Below, one piece after another: positions 21,208-32,400 of a stretch of 64,000 nucleotides of DNA. The translations under genes were made by a program, and so were the position numbers. How positions within the stretch are numbered: position 1 is the stretch's first letter; each line of letters opens with the position of its first letter. Source of the stretch: Zygnema cylindricum (Eukaryota; Streptophyta; Zygnematophyceae; Zygnematales; Zygnemataceae); contig JBBHKE010000241.1 of assembly GCA_037447655.1 (NCBI GenBank), positions 33,009 through 97,008 of the forward strand, read 5' to 3'. The notes under the pieces were generated by a model. That model saw nothing but the letters and a program-made list of their open reading frames with translations, was not told the origin of the DNA and searched no databases.

Positions 21208-24200
21208 TCAAAGATGTCTTTTAGCCAAAGCTCGAACTCTAGTATCGAAAACCGTCGAAGTTATTCTAGATCCCGGGATATGTAGAGGATTCATCAAAAC
21301 CTATAGTATGAAGAGAGAAAAAATGGGAGGGAGGGAGGGAGGGAGAGAGAGAGGGGGGGAGAGAGAGAGGAAGGGAGAGAGAGAGAGAGAATGAATGACA
21401 TTAAGGTTTGTGAAATATTTCTGTTTTTCACTTTTTTGTGTTTTTTTTTTATTTTGTTCAGCTTTTAAAATTTTGCATGCTATAAATTTTGAAGTTTGTG
21501 TCTGAGAGTTTCAAAAAAAATTAAATCACCATTTTGTAGTTCTTAAGTTTTTTTTTTTGCTTTTCAAAAACGTTAATTCCTTTCCAATAATTCCAAAAAG
21601 TTCGAGTTGTTTTGTATCTTTCTAGAGTTTTCCAAAAATCTTTAGGGTCTATTAGTTTTTGCCGAATTTTTTCAAGAACTTTTAATATATAACATATACA
21701 TATATATATGTATATGTATATATATATGTATATATATATGTATATATATAAATATATATATATTTTTTTGTGCCAAAAGACTTTTTTCGTTTTACCTTCC
21801 TTTATGAGTTGAGGAATCTCATGAAACAACTTGATTAGAATAGTTCAAGGTTTTTTTAAGTTTCCCATTTTTTAGTGGGTTTTCTAAGATAAGAACGTGG
21901 TTAAATTATTTTTTACATTTTTTTATTTCTTTACTAAGATTACTTGTACTATTATTAGTGCATTGTATCGAATTTTGGCTCGAACTGTTGAAATCATTAC
22001 ACTGTTAATAACCATTCAAAAATCATTAAAATCCATGTATGTACATAATTACATGTATATGTATATGTACATGTGACATGTGTGTATGTATATACAATAT
22101 GTACATATACATACACACATACATATATATATGTATACATATATGTATGCATATATATATGTATATGTATATGTATATATGTACATATAAATATATGTGT
22201 GTGCATATGTACGTATGTTTATGTACATATAAGCATATCATAATACAAATTAAATATATATAAATACACATCCGTGCGAGTGCATATGTATATATACATG
22301 TGTATATATGCATTTGTATATATATTTGTGTATATACATTCATATATATGTGTATATATATATATAAAGCATTTAAAGTTCAGCAAAAAACAAGAAATAT
22401 AAAAAAACAAAAAAAAAAAAAAACCTTGAGATAAAGTTCGTGGACTTCTTGAAAAAAAATACGAATTCCGTCCTCGTTGCGAGAATCGTGAAGGAGAAGC
22501 ATTCTGGTGTGTGTGGACTGTCAAGGAGACCGGGGCCAGGGGAGGGGGAGAGGCAGCGAAGGAGAGAGGAGGGAAGGAGAGGGAGAGAAAGAGGGGAAAA
22601 GGGGGAGAGGAGAGAGGGGGAGAGGCAGAGAGGAGAGGGGATAGAGAGGGAGGGGGGATTACGATTTGACATTTGCGGACTGAGAGATCTAGAGAAAGAT
22701 TTGAGAGAGAGCCTTCTTCCAACCATTTGACACCTTGTCCCTTCACGTAGCGGATCCGACCGTTCTTTCTTTAATGCCTAAAAAAAGAGGATCCAGATCC
22801 GATTCGATCTGATCCGATTCGCCGATTCCTGAACTTTGATTGCCTGACGAAAAAAAGATTTTAAGCTGACTTTGATTGATTTTGATGATCGATCTTTTGA
22901 TGCCGATCGACGAGGATTGAGTGAGCTGAATCGGTTCTTTATTTTTTTGTTTCCAAGTTCTCAAAAACTTCCAAACGATTTATTTTCCACTATTTGAAAA
23001 AAAAAACTGGTTTCAAATTCTTTGAAAAAAAATGTTGCTGTGTTTTTAGGAGATTCATGCACTTTAAAAAACAACAAAAAATCACAAAAATGAAGCCCTG
23101 AACAAACCCTAAAACGTAGGAAATACCTCTCGAAAACCCTTTAAACCCTTAAATCCTAAAACCCCTACAACACTAAAAAACCGTAAAAACATTAAAACAC
23201 TAGAAAACCCTAAAATTGGCTTTCACATGGGATTTGGGTCCACTCTAAATATTGTACCTTTTCGAAACCGATAAATTCCCCCAAAAACCCTTAACCCTTA
23301 AACCCTTAAACACTAACAAAAAAACCTTTAAAATCCTTGAATCCCTAAAATACCCTTAAAAAAAAACCTAGGAATGTGAGGTCGGAGCCCTCAAACGGAG
23401 TTTGTAATCCACTCTAAATATTGAACGATGTTGAACCGATAAAATTACAAACCTTCAAACCTTAAGAAATACTTTTTTTAGTCCCTTCAAACCCTAAAAA
23501 CCATAGATGTTTCATTCGTTAAAATTTCGAAAATTTTACGATTATGCATTATTTTTAGGGTTTTTTGAACTTTTCGTAAATTTCGTATACTTTTCGTGTA
23601 CGGATGGATTGTACGGATATAATGTACGGAATTTATAAAAAAAGGTCAAAAGTACACCGTGAATCGTTGTTAGAGTTAAGAAATCGATACAATTTCCCAT
23701 GCTTTTAGGGTAGCCGCGAAAGCCTGTGTTCACATGTTTGACGCCTGAATATGTGAGAACACGTTCTCGCGATTTTCTCTCGTCTTTTATGACTTGTAAT
23801 CAAATTTGAGTACTCTTTTCCGTGCAACGCACTCAATTTCCCCCCGTCGACGCCATTATCTGACACTAATTTTGTACGTCTGTACAAAATAATGAGCAGT
23901 TTTAGTACGGACTGACACATTCTCCCTCCTCTTTTTGACTGGAATCAAATCTAAGTACGCTTTTCCGTGCGACGCACTCAATTTTCCCTTTCGACGCCAT
24001 TCTTTGACACTTATTTTGTTTGTCTGTACGAAATAATGAGCAATTTTAGTACGGACGTACACATTTTTACATTACACTATCTATTAATATTCGACATTAG
24101 AATAATTAACGCTAGTTGAACAGTACTAATGTTGATGTAAAGTTTTTTTGAGTTAAATTTCATTAACTGCAATTTTTTTACGTACATGCGCGTGATAGGC

Positions 24201-25208
24201 AATGAAAAAAATAGGGAGTACTCTCCTTCGTGCTGATAAAAAACTCGGTACTTTAATACATGGGCACATACCCTAAGTTGTAGTAGTACTTTTGATGAAA
24301 TTTTTCGTATTTTTATTTTATAAATAAGTCAAAGTCGGTCAACGCATTTTAAAAAATGTGAAATTTTGAATAATGCGCATATGCATTCTTTTTCAAAATA
24401 CTTTTCCGTGCGCATAGTACGAATGAAACATCTATGCTAAAAACCCTTACAAACCATAAGGATGACCCTCACATAAAGTTTATGGTCCACACTAAATCTT
24501 ATACGATGTTTGACCGATAAAACTCTAAACCTTCTCACCTTAAACAATACTTCTTTAAGTCCCTTTAAACCCTAAAATCCTTAGAGAAAACCATAGGAAT
24601 GACCCTCACATGAATTATATAGTCCACTCTATATTTTGTACGATGTTGAACCGATGAAACTCAAAACCTAAAACTTAAAAAAAAAAATTGAAGCTCATTA
24701 AACCCTAAATAAATCCTAAAAAACTCCAAAAAAACGTTAAAATTGGCTCTTACATGGAGTTTGTAGTCCACTCTACATCTTGTACGATGTCCAGGGAGGC
24801 GTGAAGAATGAACTGGTGAAGATGGGCGGCCTCGTCCTTCTGAATAGAGGGAGGGGGGGGGAGGGAGGGAGAGGGAGAGAGAGGGGTAGAGGGAAAGAGA
24901 AAGAGGATGAGTGTGATTGCGTGAGTGGGAGCGAGAGAGAGGAGGGAGAAGAGAGAGAGAGAGAGAGGGAGAGAGAGGGAGAGGTTAGACACACTGGAAG
25001 AAAGCATCCATAAAATCCGAACAGCCTCCGCATAATCTCCCTACATCCATTACATTCGACATCGTCCGTACAAATCCGTACCATTTTAAATTCCCCGTAC
25101 AGGACACGTAACCTTCATCCAGCGTACCTTTGGGCCCGACCCGACCTCGTTCTCATAGAGAGGGCAGTCGTTGCGGCCGACGATGACGAAGCAGGCCGTG
25201 CTCGCCAT
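21208..25208 (-). CDS. TRAPPC2: TRAPPC2 (sedlin), TRAPP complex subunit; central exon not found
   Basis: Exons on the minus strand: 25208-25128 (MASTACFVIVGRNDCPLYEN...), 24839-24754 (AAHLHQFILHASLDIVQD..WTTNSM), 22503-22425 (MLLLHDSRNEDGIRIFFQEV) and 21300-21208 (VLMNPLHIPGSRI...RALAKRHL, stop). These match the sedlin/longin-fold family end to end: the start FVIVG strand, the LHQFI-HASLD helix, the LLHD strand and the C-terminal ALAKR helix. TRAPPC2 is a small cytosolic subunit of the TRAPP tethering complexes acting between ER and Golgi. The four exons give 112 residues against about 140 normally. The missing 24 or so residues are the YLK-VDKFNEW-VSAFVTAG segment. Exons 2 and 3 here both meet in phase 2, so its absence does not shift the frame. 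Either an exon in 22504-24753 escaped me or it was lost. The last intron begins with a weak GTTTTT donor. Confidence 0.87.
21680..22370. repeat. TATG/TACATA microsatellites in TRAPPC2 last intron
   Basis: Two TATATG/TACATG blocks (about 21685-21765 and 22035-22365) are separated by AT-rich unique DNA. Tyr/Ile/His-rich frames over them are artefacts. Confidence 0.85.
22540..22665. repeat. GA-rich tract (pyrimidine tract of a TRAPPC2 intron)
   Basis: Read on the minus strand this is the CT-rich stretch immediately before the acceptor of the TRAPPC2 exon at 22503. Confidence 0.8.
22666..23214. other. TRAPPC2 intron, no exon recognised
   Basis: I searched the minus strand for the missing sedlin segment (VDKFNEW-like) and found none. 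GATCC/GATCGA-rich DNA occupies 22750-22930. Confidence 0.4.
23655..23680. mobile_element. Solo terminal repeat of the TA-MITE family
   Basis: CACCGTGAATCGTTGTTAGA, preceded by TA, matches the family B left end. No partner end was found nearby. Confidence 0.6.
23779..24063. repeat. Two-copy direct repeat of about 145 bp
   Basis: The unit contains CTTTTCCGTGC, ACGCACTCAATTT, CGACGCCATT and AATAATGAGCA blocks. It occurs at 23779-23922 and again at 23926-24063 with about 80 percent identity by eye. Both lie in the TRAPPC2 intron. Confidence 0.75.
24845..24985. repeat. GA-rich tract before TRAPPC2 exon 2
   Basis: This is a purine-rich run on the plus strand. On the gene's strand it is the pyrimidine tract preceding the exon 2 acceptor at 24840. 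Confidence 0.8.
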
Positions 25209-25212
25209 GGCT

Positions 25213-25256
25213 TCCTTACTCGAGTTTTAGGGTTAGGTTTAACGATTTAGGGTTTG
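25213..25256 (-). promoter_or_regulatory. Telo-box-like motifs in TRAPPC2 leader
   Basis: On the minus strand, directly upstream of the ATG, lie AAACCCTAAA and TAACCCTAAAA. AAACCCTAA is the plant telo-box promoter element. The putative gene at 37285 has the same motif in the same position and sense. A regulatory role is inferred from placement only. Confidence 0.45.
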
Positions 25257-25259
25257 AAA

Positions 25260-26277
25260 GTTTTAAGATGTCGCGTGGCAGAATATCGTGACTCAAATTC
25301 GAAGAGACGATTCAAATTTTTTGAAACGTCGGAGTGAATCGAATCGTCAAATGTGCGAATAGCGTACGAAAAAATGATTGTCGTAATTGAAAATTATTAG
25401 TACGATACGTATAGTTGTGTTAAGTACAGTACCGCGTCACGGAATTACGGTACACGGTAGCTGGAAAACGGCCGTTTCGACGGTTGAACCGGGATAATGT
25501 AGACCGTACAGTTCAGACCAGGTTCAGACTAGTACTGTAGTTGCTTATAGTGCGTTTCGGGGACCGTCATTTGAAAAGAATTCTTTATTCCCAGTAAAAC
25601 AAGCCTTGAAACTTGTCAAACTCCTGGCAAACTTAGTCTTGCTCTGTTTCAGTACGGACTACATGTCGTTACGGTCCAGCTTATGAGACAAGACACGCAA
25701 CGGACACCTTACGACAGAAAATCGAAAAGACAAAAGAACTTCCTTTGTCTTCAGAAGTCAATAGATGTTTGCAACAGCGAGGTCAAACCTTTACGTACAT
25801 TGCTGGTTTCTGCAGAATCTGGCAGATATTCCAGCCAATGGAAGGTTTACAATAATAATTTTTTAATTGGTCCACGTCATCGACTCCCTAAGCTTTTGAA
25901 TCATAGCCTACGTGGACGACTCAACCTTTTTGGAAGGACACGCTCATACGGGAGCGAATATAAAAAATTATAATCAACGGTACATGAGCGTCCATGCAAA
26001 TAGAACGGTACTGTACTGTAATTTCTCTACGTTTTCTCGTTCACATTCGTTTTTCTGTACGGCATTACGAAGTAGGTCACTGACGCGTAGCCTTCTTTGT
26101 CCCATCCACAAATGTATCTTGGTACTTTGTGTTTTAATGATGCATATCCTTTTTGTTCAAAAATTTTTACGATACGCTACACTGTACTGTACGGTACAGT
26201 ATTGTACTGTAGTACCAGAATTTAAAGAGTGTATTTTGTTGCTCCTTTTTACGATATAATATTCTACAGCAATACGC
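25260..26277. other. Flank between TRAPPC2 and the large transposon
   Basis: One 96-residue plus-strand frame (25683-25973) has no recognisable motif. GTAC-rich palindromic repeats (CTGTACTGTACGGTACAG) lie at about 26183-26212. No gene is supported. Confidence 0.4.
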
Positions 26278-26280
26278 TAC

Positions 26281-28670
26281 ACCGCCAATCGTTATTAGCG
26301 TTGTGTACACTATTTCCGTCCCGCTTTTTTTTCAAATTATTCTCCATTAGTGTAGTTCATTCTATTTTTTTCTGTACTCTATTTAGGGTTAAATTTTCAG
26401 TACCGTACAAAACGGAAGTACGTCATCCTTAAATTAGTGTGGCGTACGGGGAGTGTCAGACCGTACAAAATCGTACATTTTTAAGTAAAAAGGTACAATT
26501 CATTATGTTTAGTAGCAGCGGACGCATGAGAACGTGCGGTCTTAAAAGGGGTTCAATCCGGGTCGTAAAAAATTACGTTCGCACTTACTAGACCAACATC
26601 CGTATTGTCACAGTGTGAACGATAAACAAATTCGCGTGTGGAAAATCATTTTTCCAGTAAATGAACAGGACTGATACAATGTCGCGGCAGCGTATAACTG
26701 TAACCTACATATATACAATTTCAACACCGTGTAGGTTCTTTGTAAGCACCTGTACTTACTATTAATTCTATTTTATGGTTATGGTCCATTTAGCGTAAAA
26801 GTTTATTGTATTAAGGTGGAGATGGTCCCATTTAGTATAAATGTACATTGTAATATGGAGTCGAACACAAAATAGCGTAAACGTTTATGTTAATACGAGG
26901 TCGATGTGCCAAAAAACACCAAATTAAGGTTGTTAACTGTATTTTTTAGAATTAAACAACATGATTTGGCGTTGGTGATATTTGGGGATAGGAAACGCCA
27001 AATGCGGACAGTCCATAAAAAAAAGGATCTATTTTTGGCCAATCACAACCAACCATTTTTTGGTGGGATTTGTACGACGTTATTTTGGCAAATATTTCAT
27101 TTTGTTAAGCGCGAAGCAGACGAACGCTCCGCCGCCTGCTCCACCTTTCATCCATGGCTTCCACCCTATCAACCTACCATTTCCTCGTCCAGCCACCCTG
27201 TCTCTTCCATATCTCCTTAGCTTTTTGGTGAACGCGTTCCCTCTTCCGGTTTGTGTGTCCCTCTCCTTATCCCTGTTCCGCCTCTATCTCTCCCCCCCTC
27301 CCCTTTCCTCTCTCTCTACCTCTGCTGCACTCTCTTTATATTCTCCTCTCCCTCTCTCTCCTTCTCCACTTGTATTGTTATCCCCTTTCCTTCTCTCCTT
27401 CCTCCTCTACCTCTCTACCCTTGCCTCTTTCTCTCCCAATCTCCCTCTATCCTCTCCCTCTCCCCCTCTCTCCCGGCGAATCTGCTTCTCCCTATCCGTG
27501 AATCTCACTCTCTCTCTGTATTCGTAAATATTTCCCTACTTCTCACATTGAAAGTGTCTATCGCACCCGTCCCAATTTGTCTACCGTCTCCCCCCTCCCC
27601 ATCCCCCCCCCCCCTTCAAATGCCGCCCTTTCCCCCCCAATCTATTCCATTCTCTTTTCGTGGATCTCTCTAATTTGTTTCTACGTAACTGTTTTTTTTT
27701 AACCTTTTGTTGTATTTTGTTTGTCTTGCCGTCATTCGACTTATGTTGGTTGTGGTCGCTAAATTTTCATCGATTCACTTTTTTTTTGTTTGTCTTTTTT
27801 GCAGTTGTGACAAATGCAATATTCCTTATACAAGTGGAGCTAACGGGCATTCTATTGAAGTATAAAAGAATAAGTTTTGAACGATAGGGGGAAAGTGAGG
27901 GCGGAGAGGAAAGAGGGAAGGGTTAGAAGAAAAAAGAAGAGAGTAGAGGTGAGGGAAGAGAGGGGGGAAAGAAAAATAAAGATTTTAGAAGAGGTATCGT
28001 ATGGGTAGCTTTGATGTTACTCAGTTTAGTGTTTTATGAAACAAATAACAAAAAGAATTTAAATATTGAGAAATGTAGGTATGAATAAAAAGTCGTATTT
28101 TCTTCGACTTGTACATTCGGTGATTATTCGACATACGATTTCGTTTGATCAGTTTTTTAGGGTTTTATATTTAGGGTTCCAATTTTTGTAAAACTTTTAT
28201 GTGTCCCGTGAAAGCAATATAAAACAATGGAATCGGTTGTTTATGGTTTTAATTTATATTGTCCATATTTATGTTTATGTTTATCATTTGTGTTTTTTGA
28301 TTTTTGTATCTTATATATTAGTTTGCTCTTCATTTGTAAAATGTGCTTTTTCTTGTTAAAAAGTTATGATCCAAGGTTATTCTGATAACGAAATAAATAA
28401 AATAAAATACATTTCAGGACTAAAAATGAAATAAGGAAATACAAGAAACAAAAATGAATTCCGATTGTTGTTTGTGATTACGGTGGACCAAGCTTAAGAG
28501 ACAACGTGTATAAGTTTTTTACTATTAACGAAGAAAAAAATAACTTGGGATGGCATTTTATTTGTTCGGTGAAAAAAGTAACGTCATGCTCGTGACACAC
28601 AAGTAATTTGTGGGGTATAATTTTTAATGCAACTATGTATACCTTTAATCTTTAGTAGAGTCAAAGTTCT
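26281..28670. other. Non-coding left arm of the large transposon
   Basis: AT-rich DNA, a CT-rich tract at about 27230-27660 and a purine-rich patch at 27885-27985. Open frames across the CT tract are simple sequence. I recognise no protein. Confidence 0.5.
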
Positions 28671-28675
28671 ATCAT

Positions 28676-28960
28676 TTAGCCACGATATATTTTCATCGCT
28701 GAATGTTAGAATTTTGTTTACCATGAAAATTACCATTCAGCGACGAGACGTTCTCGTCGCTGAATTATCATGTCGATTTTCTACACCTCAGCGACGACAC
28801 ATTGTGGTCGCTAAAAATGGGTTAAGCGGGGACTGACATAATAATGGACTGTTTTTTCCGCCATCCGTAGAATTTCACATGTAACCAACAAAGTCCTAAA
28901 CACATTGCAAACATATGTGCCGAATTTGTGCACTTCAGCGATGAGAATGTGTCGTCGCTA
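28676..28960. repeat. GCGACGAC hairpin cluster 1
   Basis: Hairpins lie at 28676-28703 (degenerate), 28738-28762 (perfect stem CAGCGACGAGA with its complement), 28789-28817 and 28934-28959. They lie 3' of the transposase gene inside the transposon. A further half site is near 29008. Confidence 0.85.
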
Positions 28961-29083
28961 CAACTATTTGAATGCCGAAAAAGAGGTAGGAATGGACTGT
29001 ATTGGTCGCCGTCTCGGGAATATTACTTCATATCGACGAAGCCTTAAACACATTGAATACATGTGTGATATCTAATGTCATCA

Positions 29084-29297
29084 ATTTCTTTTTCCATACA
29101 TCATTGTCAGTAACAAACATCAAAACGAAAAACAAAGAGTGACACGATTATATCCAAAACATAAAGGGTACAATTTATTCGACAAAGTTTGACAAACGTT
29201 AAGTCATTGAAGTCTTTCTCCATACATCATCAACAGCCTCAAACTTCAAAATGGAACACCGATAAAGATACGATTATATTGAAATCATCAATGATAC
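29084..29297. repeat. Two-copy direct repeat of about 120 bp in the transposon
   Basis: Blocks CTTTNTCCATACATCATC, CAAACNTCAAAA and ACGATTATAT recur in order at 29088-29165 and 29210-29282, just downstream of the transposase stop codon. Confidence 0.7.
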
Positions 29298-29437
29298 ACT
29301 TTTCCCAACAATCTTTCATAAACACTAAATAGCCTTACCACACTAACCATCCAAAACTACTAATAAAAAACTATAACAAATCAACACTAAACACTAGTTT
29401 TATAATTTTATGAAAAACCTTGTCCTCTCTTCACACA

Positions 29438-32400
29438 CTACACCACTTCTCTATGAAACGAATCAAAATCTTCGGTCTCCCATTCAGCGTCCGTGTCATC
29501 GGGAACTTCATCCTCCCGAGTGTCGGCATCTTGAATGCCTCGGACAAAATCTCGTGCCACTATAGAGGGAATTGGCACCTCATCGCCTTCAAAATGGCAC
29601 CGCCATTTCATGATGATAATTTGTAAATCCGGTGTGAGCATGCTCTCCTCCCATTTTCCGTCCTTTAATGACAACCCGCACTGAATCATAGCTTTGCGTG
29701 CGTAACCCATCCCATTCTTGTCCTTCATTGCGTTGACTTCGCGAATTGAATCGCGAGCAAGCGTAAGGAAAAAAGCCTTCCCGGGCCCGACAAGCTTCCC
29801 GGACCAACCCTTGCCACTCGGTTGGGACCACGCATGCTTCTCGATGCCGTTCATTTTCCAATCCTCCCATTTCCGCGACCAAACCTCCTTAATTTTCGAG
29901 ATGACAAAGGAGTCGGCGGGTTGCACAAGGTGAGTCGCGCAAGGAGGGAAGAAATGTAGAATAGTCCTCTTGGCGAGTAAGACTCGGTTCAACTCCTCGG
30001 AATTGTTGTGACCGCCACAATTGTCGAGGAATATTATTTTTTCACGCCCTTCGCGGTCTCCTTGGTAAGACCTCGGCTCTTCTATCCATTGCGGAAATAC
30101 GGTTTTATCATTCCATCCTTTGGGGCCGGTTCGGTAGCAAACTCCTACAAAAAGAAAAAACAAAGGAAAGGGAGAAGGGGTGAATTACGTGAGGGGGATT
30201 TAATGAAGGAGGGAAAGGGAAGGTAGAGGGAGAAATATTAAATGATGAGGAAAAGGACGAGGAGGGAGCATTAAGAACCAATTAGAAAGGGCAAAACATG
30301 TATTCCTAGAGAGTATTGCGTAAAGATTAGTGGTTTATAAGGGAGATGAACATAAATTGAAGGATTTAAAATTTAATGGGACTTACCCGGTACATCGTCG
30401 GGAAGGCCCTTTATCGGGTAATTACGAGCGCGGTTGGTTAATATTAACATTGGAGCCTCTATTCGGGCGTTCACACCTCCCGTGAGTCGTACCATCAATG
30501 TCATGGACTCTCCGCCGCCCGCAACGTCCGCGTATCTAACAACCTCGTCGCCGCGAAAGCCTAATGTCTTTTTGTTGTCCATGTTTACAATCAAGTGCGT
30601 CTCGTCCATGTTCTCCACCAAATCCTCGTTAAAGAGACCTATAATCCACCAAAAAAATAGATAAACGCAATTGAAAACAAAACACAAGTAAGTTCTACGA
30701 AAGTGGAAACAAATTACAAAACTTAATATGTCAAGAGACAATAAATGGAATGGAAATATGAAGCATACCCGATTGGAATCCCCTTTTTAGTACGCCCATG
30801 TGATATGCCACGGATCTTTCAATGTACTCCTCCTTCTCGGGACTTAGTTTTAGTTTCCCTTTTTGAGCTCGGGCGACGATGCTATGCTTTTCAAAAAAGC
30901 GCTGAATCCAACGCCGAGTGATTTTTGGCTTGATCACTTCACAATTTTCGTCGGAAAATTCAAGCGCACCCTCTTTCTTCATATCGGCGATGATGTGATT
31001 TGCCATTTTTCCCACAATGATAGTAGACATTTTCAATCCCGCCTTTTGGAATCGGAAGAATTCGTCCACTAGTTCCTCGTGGACCTTGACAACCCATGGT
31101 AACTCTTTCCTTCCCCTTCCTGGTAACGCTTTCGTTACCGCCACACTCCTCTTTCCAAATCCCGCGGAAGATAAGGTGAGAGTAGTCTCCCTTATCCCTT
31201 TGAGTAGCGCCACCCTTTCTACCCACCATCGTCTGGCTTTCTGGTACCCTGCGATTGGAGTAATGAAAAAAAAAATTATTAGTGAATGAATTCCTATGAA
31301 GATGATTAACTCATTTAGGCTGGTATTCGCTGAATTAGCGACGACAGATTGTAGTCGCCTAATTCGGCGACGACAAACGCTCGTCGCTGAAATAGGCGAC
31401 GACAATCTGTCGTCGCTAATTCAGCGACGACCATCTATTGTGGCTGAATGGCTTAAAACTTGACTCCTCTAAGGTTCATGGTTCAGCGACGACTGGAATT
31501 CCTGCTTACGGATGAACCTTTGTCGTCGCTATATTGAACTGGCTCGACTAATTAACAAAAAAACAAAACATTGTGAATGTGTGGGTTAGCGACGACAAGA
31601 GAAGAGAGAAAAGAAATTCTAATTAATTAGCAAGTAACATACATACCGATTACTGCAATTTTTTTTGAGACAACTCCCGAGTGAGCATCGCTATTTGTTC
31701 TTGATGGGCGGCCAATTGGTCAGTGAGTGCCTCAATTGTTCGTCGCCATTCCTCTTCTGTCGGTGGTGGAGGTGGGGTCATCGGACGCCGAACCCGTGGG
31801 ATTTCGCATAAACGGGGTCGCCTCAAACGAATATTTCGGAACTTATGTAGAACCGAGGTACGAGCCGCACGCAAAGCTACTACCTTGGGAGTTCTTCGAC
31901 AATACTTTAGGACGGCGTATAGACGAGGGTCCCACGGATGGTAAAGACGCAATAGATGGGGAACATTGACGCGATACCCGCGGTCATCGTGAACAATCCA
32001 TGAATGCCGTGGATCCGCCGAATCGAATTGCCGTATGTGGGCGAACGTCGAGCCTCGGTCATCACCGTCGATGAAGAGCCACGTCGGATGAGCGGGAACA
32101 TCCGGGGGGATGTCTAGAATTTCCGGTCGCGGATTCTCCCTTGGGTTTAGGGGGCGAGGTTCACCGTACCTCCAATGTTCAGGCCATTCGGCAACCGGAA
32201 TGAAGTGCTCGACCCGAGGCACAAAACTGTCCATGTCCTCCTCTCCCGTGGGGGGAGGAAAAAACCAATCAGGATCCTCAATTCGGTAGGGAGCTTGAGA
32301 ACCCGGATTTCCCAATACAACGCCTCTCTCCCGATTCGGTGATGGAGGCACCTCAAACACGTCGTCATCATCCGCGTATTCATCCTCTTGTTGTCGTCCC

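Larger units (their letters stand above)
23215..24800 (-). repeat. Decayed tandem copies of the TRAPPC2 exon 2 end
   Basis: The 3' end of TRAPPC2 exon 2 plus its donor (plus-strand CTCTTACATGGAGTTTGTAG at 24748, then TCCACTCTACATCTTGTACG) recurs as degraded copies at about 23218, 23390, 24470 and 24600. Each keeps TCCACWCTA-ATNTTGTACGATG. Between copies are AAACCCTAAAA-type spacers. The copies lack open frames, so they are exon debris within the intron. Confidence 0.75.
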
